DNA of 64,000 nucleotides from contig VRMN01000001.1 of NCBI GenBank assembly GCA_008690995.1, positions 3,906,001 to 3,970,000 of the forward strand, in the 5' to 3' direction. Positions 35,922-45,144 of the stretch are shown here, one piece after another (the stretch's first letter is position 1; each line of letters opens with the position of its first letter). Under the pieces are notes generated by a model. The model was not told the origin of the DNA. It was given only the letters and a program-made list of their open reading frames with translations, and did not search any database. Made by a program: the position numbers and the translations under genes. The DNA is from Porphyridium purpureum. Lineage: Eukaryota; Rhodophyta; Bangiophyceae; Porphyridiales; Porphyridiaceae.

Positions 35922-37508
35922 ATGGAAAAGACTTTGGAGGAGCATGAGCTGGTCGTGATCCTTGATTTTGGATCCCAGTATTCGCATCTGATTGCGCGCA
36001 GACTGCGCGAATGCGGCGTGTACAGTGAGCTGCGCTCGTGCGCGACGCGCGCAGACGAGCTGGAGCCCCTGTTGGCCTCGCAGCGGCTAAAGGGCATTAT
36101 CCTTTCCGGCGGGCCGGCGTCTGTGTACGAAGACGGCTCGCCGCACATTGATCCGCGTGTCTTGGAGCTTGGTATCCCGATTCTGGGCATTTGCTACGGA
36201 TTTCAGGAAATGTGCCATCAGCTCGGTGGCCAGGTCGTCAAGGGCGACAAGCAAGAGTTTGGGTACGCGGAGCTGAGCGTCGTGCAGGAGGGCGCCGAGC
36301 GCGTGCTGGGAGCAGGACTGCTGTTTAATGAGCTTCCTGCACGCGTAAAGGTCTGGATGAGCCATGGAGACAAGGTGCAAAAACTTCCAGACGGCTTTCA
36401 CGACATTGCCACCACTGCAAATACCGAGCATGCTTCAGCTGCCTGCGAGGCGCGCAAGATGTACGGCGTGCAGTTCCACCCAGAAGTCACTCACTCGACG
36501 TACGGCATGGAGATATTGCGCAACTTCGTCAAGCAAATTTGCGGTTGCGCGGGCGACTGGAGCATGAACGAGTTCCTGAGCGAGTGCACACGTGACATTA
36601 AGGCAATGGTGGGCGATGCGCACGTCATCGGCGCGGTGTCGGGTGGCGTAGACTCAACGGTTGCAGCAGTTTTGCTCAATCACGCCATCGGGCACCAGTT
36701 TCACGCCATTTTGGTGGACAATGGCGTGCTTCGCAAGGACGAGGCTTCGGAAGTGATCTCACGGCTTCGTGATCGCTGCCACGTCGACTTGGATGTGGTC
36801 GATGCTTCCGAGCTGTTTCTAGGCAAGCTTCAGGGCGTCACCGAGCCGGAGCAGAAACGCAAAATTATCGGGAATACGTTCATCGAGGTCTTTGAGCAGG
36901 AGGCAAAGGCCTTCAGCGCCAAGTTTCTCTTGCAAGGCACGCTGTACCCTGATGTGATTGAGTCGCTGTCTCACAAGGGGCCGTCGGCAACGATCAAGAC
37001 CCATCACAACGTCGGTGGGTTGCCGGATCGGATGGACCTGAAACTCATCGAACCCCTGCGCTTTCTATTCAAGGACGAGGTGCGGGCGCTCGGGCTGGTG
37101 CTCGGCATCGAGCGCGAATCGGTGTTCCGCCACCCCTTTCCGGGACCAGGCCTTGCCATCCGGATTCTTGGCGAAATCACGCCCGAGCGCCTGCGCAAAC
37201 TGCGCGAGGCAGACGCCATTTACATTGAGGAGCTTCGGCGGAATAATCTCTACGACAAGATCGCGCAGGCTTTTGCCGCGCTGCTTCCAGTCAAGGCTGT
37301 GGGCGTCATGGGCGACATGCGCACTTACGAAGAAATCATCACACTTCGTGCAGTGGAGACGACCGATTTCATGACCGCAGACTGGTTTGAGTTTCCGCAC
37401 GATGTCATGAAACGTATTTCAACGCGCATCGTCAACGAAGTGCGCGGCGTGAATCGCGTGCTCCTCGATGTGACCAGCAAGCCTCCCGGCACTGTTGAAT
37501 ATCTATGA
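35922..37508 (+). CDS. GMP synthase (glutamine-hydrolysing)
   Basis: A 528-aa two-domain enzyme that converts XMP, ATP and glutamine to GMP, the last step of guanine nucleotide synthesis. The class I amidotransferase domain (about 10-210) has the nucleophile Cys at about residue 91 in LGICYGFQ and the His/Glu pair in QFHPEVTHS. The ATP pyrophosphatase domain has the P-loop SGGVDSTVAA at about 241. The C-terminal dimerisation domain has HPFPGPGLAIRILGEIT and ends with KPPGTVEYL (usual ending ...PPATIEWE), which binds XMP. Length matches bacterial GuaA and lacks the extra animal insertion. ATG 35922 (MEKTLEEHELVVILDFGSQ) is chosen; the GTG at 35886 is not. Confidence 0.97.
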   Translation: MEKTLEEHELVVILDFGSQYSHLIARRLRECGVYSELRSCATRADELEPLLASQRLKGIILSGGPASVYEDGSPHIDPRVLELGIPILGICYGFQEMCHQLGGQVVKGDKQEFGYAELSVVQEGAERVLGAGLLFNELPARVKVWMSHGDKVQKLPDGFHDIATTANTEHASAACEARKMYGVQFHPEVTHSTYGMEILRNFVKQICGCAGDWSMNEFLSECTRDIKAMVGDAHVIGAVSGGVDSTVAAVLLNHAIGHQFHAILVDNGVLRKDEASEVISRLRDRCHVDLDVVDASELFLGKLQGVTEPEQKRKIIGNTFIEVFEQEAKAFSAKFLLQGTLYPDVIESLSHKGPSATIKTHHNVGGLPDRMDLKLIEPLRFLFKDEVRALGLVLGIERESVFRHPFPGPGLAIRILGEITPERLRKLREADAIYIEELRRNNLYDKIAQAFAALLPVKAVGVMGDMRTYEEIITLRAVETTDFMTADWFEFPHDVMKRISTRIVNEVRGVNRVLLDVTSKPPGTVEYL

Positions 37509-37623
37509 AAAGTAAAAAAAAAAAAAACGATAAGCGTTGAGACTATGTACAAGAGATTATGCACGGGCTTTTGGTATGCGTGGCGCTGCGACTTTGCCGG
37601 CACAAAGCCACCGACACCGGGCG

Positions 37624-38874
37624 CTACAGTTTGCTGCTTCTTGGGGCGCCATTTCCTTGAATATCAATGTCTGCAAGCCTGAGCATTCGAGCTTCGCGCA
37701 GCTCCTGCAGCGAGCGACAGCCGAGCAGCTGCATTCCTCGCCGAATTTCTGCGCGCAACATCTCAATCACATGTTGCACGCCATCTGCGCCGTCTGCCGC
37801 GAGTGCCCATAAAATGATTCGCCCCAGCCCCACGGCATCGGCGCCTGCAGCAACGGCCTTAAGGATGTCATCGCCGGACCGAATGCCACCGTCCAGAACG
37901 ACGCTTACGTTTTGGAACTCGTTCAAGTCAAGAGCGCGGCGGCAAGTGCTCACAACGCTGAGCGCTGCGGGTGCCGAGCCAAATTGTCTGCCGCCGTGGT
38001 TGCTTATGTACACAACGCTCGCACCTGCCTGCGCGGCCAGCACAGCATCTTCCTCATGCAAAATGCCCTTGACCATAACCTGCAAGCGCCGGCCGCTCTT
38101 CTCACACAGACGGACCACGTCACGCACGTGCGACCACTCTAACTTTGGCTCGAAAATGGCTTCAATGTTATCGTCAATGCCCTTGCCGGACTGACCAAAG
38201 ATCTTCTGGAACACCTCGCTCTCGTAGTTTTCGTAGTGCATGCCATTCGGCAGCGCGTTTAAGCCGTTCTCTGTGTCCACAGAACGGAATCCAAAGACAG
38301 GCGAATCCACCGTGATTATGATTGCTTCGCAATTCATCTCGATCGCACTGTCCACCAGCGCCTGCGTGAGACGCGCCTCGCGCAACACGTAAAGTTGGAA
38401 GAATTTGCGCAACGCTGGCACCGCCGTGGCGACCTTTCGCAGCGACACCGTGCTGTGCTGGGAGCATCCCAGCGGCACGTTCTGGGCTGCGCATGCCGCT
38501 GCCGTGGCTAATTCGCCTGCTGGATGGGCCATGCGATGCAGCCCGAAAGGCGCCACGAAGAAGGGATCTGACAGACCAATGCTCTCTACCTTGTCCTTGC
38601 GGCCATCCTGCGCGTGTCCGGGTCCGATGCACACCGAGGTATCGACGTGCGCTACCGGTCGCATGACGCGCGGAACAAGCACGACGAGCGCGAAACATTG
38701 CGTGTTTGCAGTCAGCGACACGCCTGGATCCGCTCCGGACGCAATATACTCGAAAACATACCGCGGCAACACGTCCCGCGCCAGTGTCTCATACTCCTCA
38801 ATGCGTGCCGGACGCCGTTGCGAGATCGAAAGCGCAGAGAGGCCGTACGCCGATCGCGTAACGTCGCGGTCCAT
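37624..38874 (-). CDS. Peroxisomal FMN-dependent alpha-hydroxy-acid oxidase (glycolate oxidase family)
   Basis: A 416-aa TIM-barrel flavoenzyme that oxidises 2-hydroxy acids such as glycolate or lactate. Visible family features are LPRYVFEYIASGADPGVSL near the N-terminus, APFGLHRMAHPAGELATA, FQLYVLRE (active-site Tyr), ITVDSPVFGFR (altered from the usual TVDTPxxGxR), the catalytic His in YISNHGGRQ, and the FMN phosphate loop LDGGIRSGDD. The protein ends in SSKL, a canonical PTS1 peroxisome signal, so it should be imported by the PEX5 system served by PEX2 encoded in this same window. In algae this activity belongs to photorespiration. Only 125 bases separate its ATG from the stop of the upstream mS33 gene. 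Substrate preference cannot be told from sequence alone. Confidence 0.92.
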   Translation of the reverse strand: MDRDVTRSAYGLSALSISQRRPARIEEYETLARDVLPRYVFEYIASGADPGVSLTANTQCFALVVLVPRVMRPVAHVDTSVCIGPGHAQDGRKDKVESIGLSDPFFVAPFGLHRMAHPAGELATAAACAAQNVPLGCSQHSTVSLRKVATAVPALRKFFQLYVLREARLTQALVDSAIEMNCEAIIITVDSPVFGFRSVDTENGLNALPNGMHYENYESEVFQKIFGQSGKGIDDNIEAIFEPKLEWSHVRDVVRLCEKSGRRLQVMVKGILHEEDAVLAAQAGASVVYISNHGGRQFGSAPAALSVVSTCRRALDLNEFQNVSVVLDGGIRSGDDILKAVAAGADAVGLGRIILWALAADGADGVQHVIEMLRAEIRRGMQLLGCRSLQELREARMLRLADIDIQGNGAPRSSKL

Positions 38875-38999
38875 GGCTGTATCGGGTACTGGTAGGAACT
38901 CTTGGCGTGTGAGAAACGCTTGGCCAAGAGAAGCGATCTGACGCTTTCCGAAAGCTTCTCCGAAGTAGCCGATTTTCTGTTTACTGCCTCAAAGCTTGT

Positions 39000-39956
39000 T
39001 CACTTTTTCTTTTTGCCTGCTGCAATTTTGGAGCGCTTACCTTCACCCTTAGCTGGAGGGCCCTTGCCTGCCTTTCGGCGCGCGATGTGCCGTAGCTGGC
39101 GATATTGCTCGACCGCATTCATCTTGATGGGAGAGCCCGGCTGGCGGAAAATGCGCGGGATATACCAGTCTACGACCTCCTGCCCAATCAGCCTTTTGCG
39201 CAAGATCCTGCGCCCGTTACGCTGCCCTGTGGGGTTCCGGTTCCAGCCGTGTATGTCGCACTGAATATCATGCAGGCTGCGTCCAGTGGACAGACACCCT
39301 TTCGACGCAAAACGCTCGGCGAGCAGTGTGTCAATGTAAAACTCACGTGTGTTTTGAATTTGAATCTGATCCTCCTCGGTCGGAGATGTCTCGGACGCCA
39401 CCGTCAGCCTGCCTGTTCTGAGATCGCGCGCAACGCGCTCATCTGCAACCGGCTCGATTTCCTACAAGCCCAGGTACGCGCCACGTCCAGAACACCGAAG
39501 TGAAGAAACAGAAAAGAAGAACGAGAATAGAAAAGAAGCAGGTGTGCAACGCGTGGCGCGGCACAGAATGGTAACGTCATCATCGAGAAGAAACAGTCAG
39601 CTCAAATGGTCAGTCACTGAGCACACACCCCGAGCTCATTTAGGTCTGCTACCTGAACAGCCAAACAGAAAGCCGTGCCCGTCACGCACCTGTTCCATCA
39701 CTTGTCGCACCCAATCCACCCTCAACATTGCCGCGGCGCCAGGTCCTTGCGCAGACAAGTCATCCGCACCACCTGCCACCATCTGTGCATTTCCATCTGC
39801 GGCCGCATTTCCATGCGACGCGTCCTTCTCCCCGCCCGACGTAAAACACGCCACTCTGGCATGCGACACGAACGTCCTTCTCACCGCGCCACCACCCGGC
39901 CCCGCACTCAAGCCGTTGCTGAGGCCAAACAATGACGCGGACTTGAACGAGCGCAT
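39000..39956 (-). CDS. Mitochondrial ribosomal small-subunit protein mS33, two exons
   Basis: The 3' frame (39000-39461) has the mS33/Rsm27 hallmarks NPTGQRNGRRILRKRLIG, WYIPRIF and the Lys-rich KGEGKRSK tail, but no in-frame ATG. Upstream, 39690-39956 codes for 89 residues from ATG 39956 (MRSFKSASLFGLSNG, Arg-rich, no early acidic residues), a textbook mitochondrial presequence. Exon 1 ends GAACAG before GTGCGT, and exon 2 begins after a pyrimidine-rich run ending TTGTAG; both boundaries are phase 0, so the reading continues VRQVMEQ to EIEPVADERV. Spliced product 242 aa. The assignment as mS33 is from memory of the family pattern. The intron is the clearest in the window. Confidence 0.8.
39462..39689 (-). 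other. Spliceosomal intron in mS33 gene
   Basis: 228 bases on the minus strand from GTGCGTGACG to GGCTTGTAG. A long pyrimidine-rich run (CTTCTTTTCTATTCTCG and continuing TTC/TTT) lies 50-75 bases before the acceptor, and CTGAC branch-like words occur upstream of it. The interval carries in-frame stops, so reading through it cannot give the protein. An alternative acceptor TTGCAG lies 18-19 bases downstream but would not keep the frame. Confidence 0.72.
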
Positions 39957-40279
39957 GGCCGCATGACGCCGCAACCACCCACACAAAGCATGCCGTATCA
40001 TCACCGCGATCAACCACCACGACCACCACCACGTCGCCACCTCTAGACTCCCTCTCTCCTCCCGCCTCGGCACCCACACGCACCAACACAAGCCATTCCT
40101 TCCCGCATCACGCGTGTACTCTTTCACTGTACCTCTTTCACCTCCAAACTGTACTTCGCCTCTAGGGTTCCAATCTGTGGAAGTACAGTATAAAGTACAG
40201 TTGGAAGGTTTTTTGGGCGAGGGACTGGGGAAGAGGAAGAGGAAGTCGGGCAGGAAAGGATGAGTGGGAGGGGAGAGCG
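39957..40279. promoter_or_regulatory. Divergent promoter region, mS33 / Sec8
   Basis: CACTGTAC (40125-40132) and AACTGTAC (40147-40154) face mS33; GTACAGTA (40183-40190) and GTACAGTT (40195-40202) face Sec8. A TATA box (TATAAAG, 40189-40195) is overlapped on both sides by the latter two words, 78-97 bases before the Sec8 ATG. A GA-rich leader follows. Confidence 0.6.
40183..40202 (+). promoter_or_regulatory. Composite TATA / double GTACAGT core promoter
   Basis: GTACAGTATAAAGTACAGTT: a TATAAAG box embedded between two GTACAGT copies 12 bases apart, ending 77 bases before the Sec8 ATG. This is the clearest candidate core promoter in the window. Confidence 0.55.
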
Positions 40280-43200
40280 ATGAGTTCCGGGACAGGGACC
40301 GGGGCTGGGACTGGGGCTGGCGCCGGGACCGGGGCGGGTCAGTCGCAGTCGCAGTACGACCCGGCGCTGCTGCGCAAGCTCTTTTCCGTGGAAGATGCGT
40401 TGCGCGTGGTCGAGGCCGAGTACTTGACGCCGAAATGGACCGGCGCGGGCATGCAGGCGCTGCAGATTGTGCGCGCCGAGCAGAAGCGCGGAATGGCGCA
40501 GGTGGAGGCGCTCAGAAGGACGCTGGATGTGCTCAATAAGACGTTTCTAGAGCTGGTGCCCATGTTCAGTGAGGGCTTTCCGGGCGTGGTGGCGGATCTC
40601 GCCGGCACTGTCGAGGCCGTGTTCGAAAGCGACCAGCTCGTCAAGAAGATCCAGGCTCAGGTCCGTGAGAGCGAGAGCGATGAGGCGCGGCTTCGTTCGC
40701 AAGTGCGCGCGTCATCTGCCACCTCCACTTCGCCGGATGGTAACGGCACGGTCGTGGAGAGCGGGACGAGCCCCGTGGAGAGTAGTGGCGATGGCTCGCT
40801 CAAGACGAGTCTGTCAGACCTCAACTGGCTCTACTCGTGCAGCCTCTACCTTACCAAATGGCTCACTGTACTGGATGAGATTGATGACGCCCGGTCCATC
40901 CTGCCGACTGTGCAACGCCTGATGTACGATCAGCGACATTATGAAGCTGTTCAGACCATGCTCCGTGGCGTCCAGCTGGTGCAGTCTGACGTATTCAATG
41001 AAGTGGAGGCACTCACTCGCATCAAGCGCGATGTGCTTGAAAGGAGTGAGTCGTTATTTGAAGAGCATGTCGACTTGCTCGTGAGCTTGTTGTATTCATC
41101 GGGCGCAGACCCACTAGCCACTTCGGACTCTCGGAGCATGACGCGTATGCACGAACGCGGTGATACCAGTGCGCCAGTGGATGAGCAAGGCCTGCTGCAT
41201 TCAGTGCTGATGGCGCTTTACTTATTTGACCGGCCCAACCTGTTGGAAGTTGTGCAAGAGCGTGTGGTTGCTGCGCTGGACAGCAGTATTCTGGACGCGG
41301 CCGGGCAGGTTGCGGAGAGCTGGTCAGAGGAACAGCGCGATGTGCAGCAGCACCTCCATCATCTCAACTCGAACAGTTTGAGCGTTGTTCCGGGAGCCAG
41401 CAACCTTGGTGGCTTGGGCGCACGCGAATTGTCCGCCGTCAACAATCGTGCGGTCACGGTGCTCATGGAAAGCGAGATGCTTGACGAGCAAAGCAGGCAT
41501 TTTTTGAGTAACTTGCCCTGGTCACAGAAACCGCGCCGCTCACATGTGCTGGCGCGCGCACTGCTGGATCGTGTGCGCGCCAATTATCTTATCGCTTTGC
41601 AAAGGCATATGTTCTTCCTGGAGAGCTTTGCTAATCACCACCCTCATGCGTCCCCAATGCAGGTGTGGAAGTCTCTGGGTTGCTTCTGGAGCTGTTTATC
41701 CCAGCATATGCAAGACCTGATCGCGTGCCTTTCCCAGAACGTCTTTTTCGCTGAGATCTCTGATATGTGGAGCGCGCACGGACTGGCTGGGGGCGACAAA
41801 CATGGAAGCAGTGCTGGACTACCTGCTGTTGAACCTCGCAGCGGCAGTAATGTGGGTGTTTTGTCTGCCTCTTCTTCGAACTGTGCTCCTCAAGGCCTTG
41901 CTGGCGTCAAATCCATCGGTTCATCCCGAAAGTCGTCTACCCATTCATCATCGCCCAGTCGCTTTTTAATTCAGCAGCGAAGTGACCGACTGCAGCACCC
42001 GGCCGAACAGAGCGGCAGCTTTACTTCAGTCGGGGCGGCCAAATATGGGCCAAATAGTGGCACGAAGCCGGATCTAGTTGTGCCCGGCTCGCACACAACT
42101 GAAGACGTGCCTGGGTCGGCGAATGTACCCGTCGTGCTTTCGCCATTCAAAGATTTTCTTTGCAGCTCCGACCCGAACACCTTGTTTGCAAGTGTGGCGG
42201 TTTTGTCAAGAAAGGCTGGCATGAACACGTCAGCATCCGGCGGTACCGAAGTAGAAGCTCGACGACACACAAAAGAGCTTATCCCGCACGAAAGCAGTAT
42301 GTCTAGCAGTGGTGGTGCATTTCGCGGAAGCACAGAGGAGGGTGCAAATTTGTTATTTGACAAGGTGCATCGGAACTTTGATGTCGACGACGTGACTTGT
42401 GTGGCCACGGCCCCTGGCTTTGCTGGCGTTTTTACCTTTTGGACCGATGCGATTGAGGTGCCGCGTCACATGGTGAGCGGAAACGACGCTTCGGGAGCGG
42501 GGAGCGCGCAGCAGCAACAACAGCAGCAGCAATGGCACCACCATTCTCTTCTCCTGGAGACCGAAGGTGGGGCTAGTAACAGCAATAGCAATCCGATGCC
42601 AGTCAATCCAGCCACAGCAACACCATTGAACAATGAGCTTGCGATGAGAATACACGAACTGGAGATGGAAAGCATGATGACAAGGTCGGCCGCGCTAGAC
42701 ACATCAGAAACAACAGATCGTCCACCGAGCGATGACAATGCTGCCAACGCGAATGCAAATCTCATGTGCAGTGGCCCGAGTGGGCAGCAACGCACCCTGG
42801 CGAGTCCCTTGCAGGAGCAGCTGATGGCGCTGCTTCCTGAAATGATACCTACCATGTATAATTTCCCGCACTTGATGGATGGCGCGACTCTGTTTGCAGA
42901 GGATGCCGTGCGGATGATGGCGCGTTTTGAGAGTATGGCAAATGGTATTTTGATGGAGCAGAAACAGGCCACAGTGAGCAGTGCTGGTGGTGTCGCTGGC
43001 GATGATCTGAGTTCCGGAAACGTGTCGGGTACGAATGATACGTCCGCGATCTTTCATGACGACGCGAGCGCGTTGCTCATCTTCCTGGAGGATATGGTGG
43101 ACTTGAAATTTGAGCCGCAGCTGAGTGCTGATCTGCAGGTCTGCTTTAATGTCATCGCCGGGCGAGCTGATTTTTTGGTTTCTTTCGCCGGCATGGAGAA

Positions 43201-44722
43201 GGGCGACAATTCTGCGCTGCCGATCCTTGCACCGCTGCTGCAAGTGTTACAAATTGTTGCAGATGTACTGGACATTGTCACGCGCATGCCCGTCTTTTAC
43301 AATGGAGCTTTGTGGGTAATCAAAGATCTTTTAGACCGTCTGCACCGCGTCCTGTCAGTTTCGCTCAGTGTCGTCGAGTCGTGGACATCTGCAGGGAGGA
43401 TGTACGAGGACGCTTCAGTCATTGAAGAGGTCATTGAGAAGCTGCAGCTTATTCTCCGACAGGAGAATCAGCAAAATGAGACGGCTCCGACGACAAACAC
43501 AGAAAAGGGCCGGAACGGCACCATGAAGAAAAGCACGCTCGCGAACGCGGCCGGCGGAGCGACAGGTTCGACCGGAGCAACCCTTCTTAGCCGGAGAAAG
43601 GATTCAGTAGGAGTTCCGCCGGACGAGCCATCGCGCCCGACAGTGCAGGACCAAGACGGAGAGCACAGTAGCTTGGCTGACACGATCGCAAACGCCGAGT
43701 CGCGCAAGCGGTCGGGCGGACTAGCAGCGGCAAGAATGCGAATTTGCGGCAAGTTGTACGAGGAAGGTGAGCAGTTGCGCTCGCTCGGTGAGAAGGAGTT
43801 CAAGGCGTTGGTGCGGCTTGTTTCATCGGTGCAGTTTTTGTACCGCAAGGTGGAGGACTTGTTTTACGCATCTGGGCTTGGAGGCATACATGGCGGCATG
43901 CTCATGGATCTTAATCGATCACCTAGCCTTCGGTCTTTGGGTGAACGTACGTTTTCGACGGGCGTCGGCGGGCCGCCATCTGGCTCGCTGCCATTCCCGC
44001 GCGTTGAAAGTGGATTCGATGGCGTCGGCACCTTTACGTACAATTTGCACCAGAGGACCGACAGCACGGGCAGTGGGGCTGGCGGCAGTGCTGTGAAGGA
44101 GCCATCCTCATTCGGTGGAAACGGCAGCCTGCTCCAAGCGCGCGCATCGGCGGCGGATGGCGGCGTTTTACCGTCCAGCCGAGGAGGCGCTGGCGTAGGT
44201 ACGCAGCCTCTATCGCAATCGGGCATGCCTTTCCTGCGGTCCAGCGCCAGCACACGAATGCTCGGGGGTAATCCGTCCACCTTGGAATCTGCGTTGCTCG
44301 ATTTGCGCAGTATCTCAGAGTCCGGATTCATCCTGATGCGCCTGGAGATCATCACTCGTTGTTACATCCACATTCGGAACACGGCGCTATGGCTTGTGGG
44401 CCACGACCATGCCGAGTGCGGTGACGGTGATGGTGCAGCGATGGCGTACCATACCGCAACGGTGACCAAGCTCGGCGCTCAGTTTGGCCAGGACTTGGCC
44501 TCAGCGGACCGCACAATCAAGTTCAACCTGGATGTGGGCAAGCGCGAGTACATTTTCTCGGACCTTGACGAGACGATCCGGCTGATTCTGGGCGACATCT
44601 CCGAAGTGCTGCGTCTGGCCGACCACGTGTTTGACTCGTCAGTATCCGACGGCCTTCGCGTCTTCTTCCACAGCGCAGGCGAGCACTGCGAGATGCTCAA
44701 TTCCGCGAAGAACTTGATCTGA
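40280..44722 (+). CDS. Exocyst complex component Sec8 (EXOC4)
   Basis: A 1480-aa protein matching Sec8 by pattern. The N-terminal part has a GTGAGTGAG low-complexity start, a coiled-coil (about 50-130) and the Sec8 block LYSCSLYLTKWLTVLDEIDDAR near 190 followed by DQRHYEAVQTMLRGVQLV and EVEALTRIKRDVLERSE. The C-terminal helical bundle ends KREYIFSDLDETIRLIL, comparable to the final RNYIF block of plant Sec8. It is longer than animal or plant Sec8 (about 970-1050 aa) because of Ser/Gly-rich inserts (about 490-760, with a Gln run near 745; and about 1080-1130, 1220-1350). The exocyst tethers secretory vesicles to the plasma membrane. ATG 40280 is the first in frame. Confidence 0.82.
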   Translation: MSSGTGTGAGTGAGAGTGAGQSQSQYDPALLRKLFSVEDALRVVEAEYLTPKWTGAGMQALQIVRAEQKRGMAQVEALRRTLDVLNKTFLELVPMFSEGFPGVVADLAGTVEAVFESDQLVKKIQAQVRESESDEARLRSQVRASSATSTSPDGNGTVVESGTSPVESSGDGSLKTSLSDLNWLYSCSLYLTKWLTVLDEIDDARSILPTVQRLMYDQRHYEAVQTMLRGVQLVQSDVFNEVEALTRIKRDVLERSESLFEEHVDLLVSLLYSSGADPLATSDSRSMTRMHERGDTSAPVDEQGLLHSVLMALYLFDRPNLLEVVQERVVAALDSSILDAAGQVAESWSEEQRDVQQHLHHLNSNSLSVVPGASNLGGLGARELSAVNNRAVTVLMESEMLDEQSRHFLSNLPWSQKPRRSHVLARALLDRVRANYLIALQRHMFFLESFANHHPHASPMQVWKSLGCFWSCLSQHMQDLIACLSQNVFFAEISDMWSAHGLAGGDKHGSSAGLPAVEPRSGSNVGVLSASSSNCAPQGLAGVKSIGSSRKSSTHSSSPSRFLIQQRSDRLQHPAEQSGSFTSVGAAKYGPNSGTKPDLVVPGSHTTEDVPGSANVPVVLSPFKDFLCSSDPNTLFASVAVLSRKAGMNTSASGGTEVEARRHTKELIPHESSMSSSGGAFRGSTEEGANLLFDKVHRNFDVDDVTCVATAPGFAGVFTFWTDAIEVPRHMVSGNDASGAGSAQQQQQQQQWHHHSLLLETEGGASNSNSNPMPVNPATATPLNNELAMRIHELEMESMMTRSAALDTSETTDRPPSDDNAANANANLMCSGPSGQQRTLASPLQEQLMALLPEMIPTMYNFPHLMDGATLFAEDAVRMMARFESMANGILMEQKQATVSSAGGVAGDDLSSGNVSGTNDTSAIFHDDASALLIFLEDMVDLKFEPQLSADLQVCFNVIAGRADFLVSFAGMEKGDNSALPILAPLLQVLQIVADVLDIVTRMPVFYNGALWVIKDLLDRLHRVLSVSLSVVESWTSAGRMYEDASVIEEVIEKLQLILRQENQQNETAPTTNTEKGRNGTMKKSTLANAAGGATGSTGATLLSRRKDSVGVPPDEPSRPTVQDQDGEHSSLADTIANAESRKRSGGLAAARMRICGKLYEEGEQLRSLGEKEFKALVRLVSSVQFLYRKVEDLFYASGLGGIHGGMLMDLNRSPSLRSLGERTFSTGVGGPPSGSLPFPRVESGFDGVGTFTYNLHQRTDSTGSGAGGSAVKEPSSFGGNGSLLQARASAADGGVLPSSRGGAGVGTQPLSQSGMPFLRSSASTRMLGGNPSTLESALLDLRSISESGFILMRLEIITRCYIHIRNTALWLVGHDHAECGDGDGAAMAYHTATVTKLGAQFGQDLASADRTIKFNLDVGKREYIFSDLDETIRLILGDISEVLRLADHVFDSSVSDGLRVFFHSAGEHCEMLNSAKNLI

Positions 44723-45144
44723 GCGTGTGTCGCGCCTCGGCCACACAGACACACCTCTGCAAACCGCGTGATCCGACAGATAAGCTCCGCGAACGACAAC
44801 TAGCTCAGTATCGTTTGCGTTTTCGCCCGGGTCGTTTCTCTGAATCGGAGTTCTATTTCTTGCTGCAGCCGAGTTGGCGGTTTATCGGTTTCTGTCCGAA
44901 GCGACGCGTTTTTGTGATTTTTGTCGCACCACCGTGGAAGGTGATGTACGGCTGTGCAGCTCGAGCAGCTGGAGAAGGGCGGGGCAACAACAACAGGAGC
45001 TGCGCGCTGGAATAGAACGACAAGCGAGAGAGGAGGAAGGGGGAAAGAGACAGCGACGGTGGCAGCTTTGGTAACAGCAGTGGTGTGGGTCTGAAACGCT
45101 GTGACAGAGGGCGCAGGTGTGCGTGCGGTGCGGAAACAAGAATC
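44723..45144. other. Intergenic region, Sec8 / fibrillin
   Basis: 422 bases between same-strand genes. No GTACAGT word or TATA box is seen. The plus strand turns purine-rich at about 45010-45060, as in other leaders. Confidence 0.5.

Noticed and set aside
39636-40127. Free-standing 163-codon minus-strand gene
   Set aside because: Its middle part is better explained as exon 1 of mS33; the frame upstream of ATG 39956 and downstream of the donor site lacks support.
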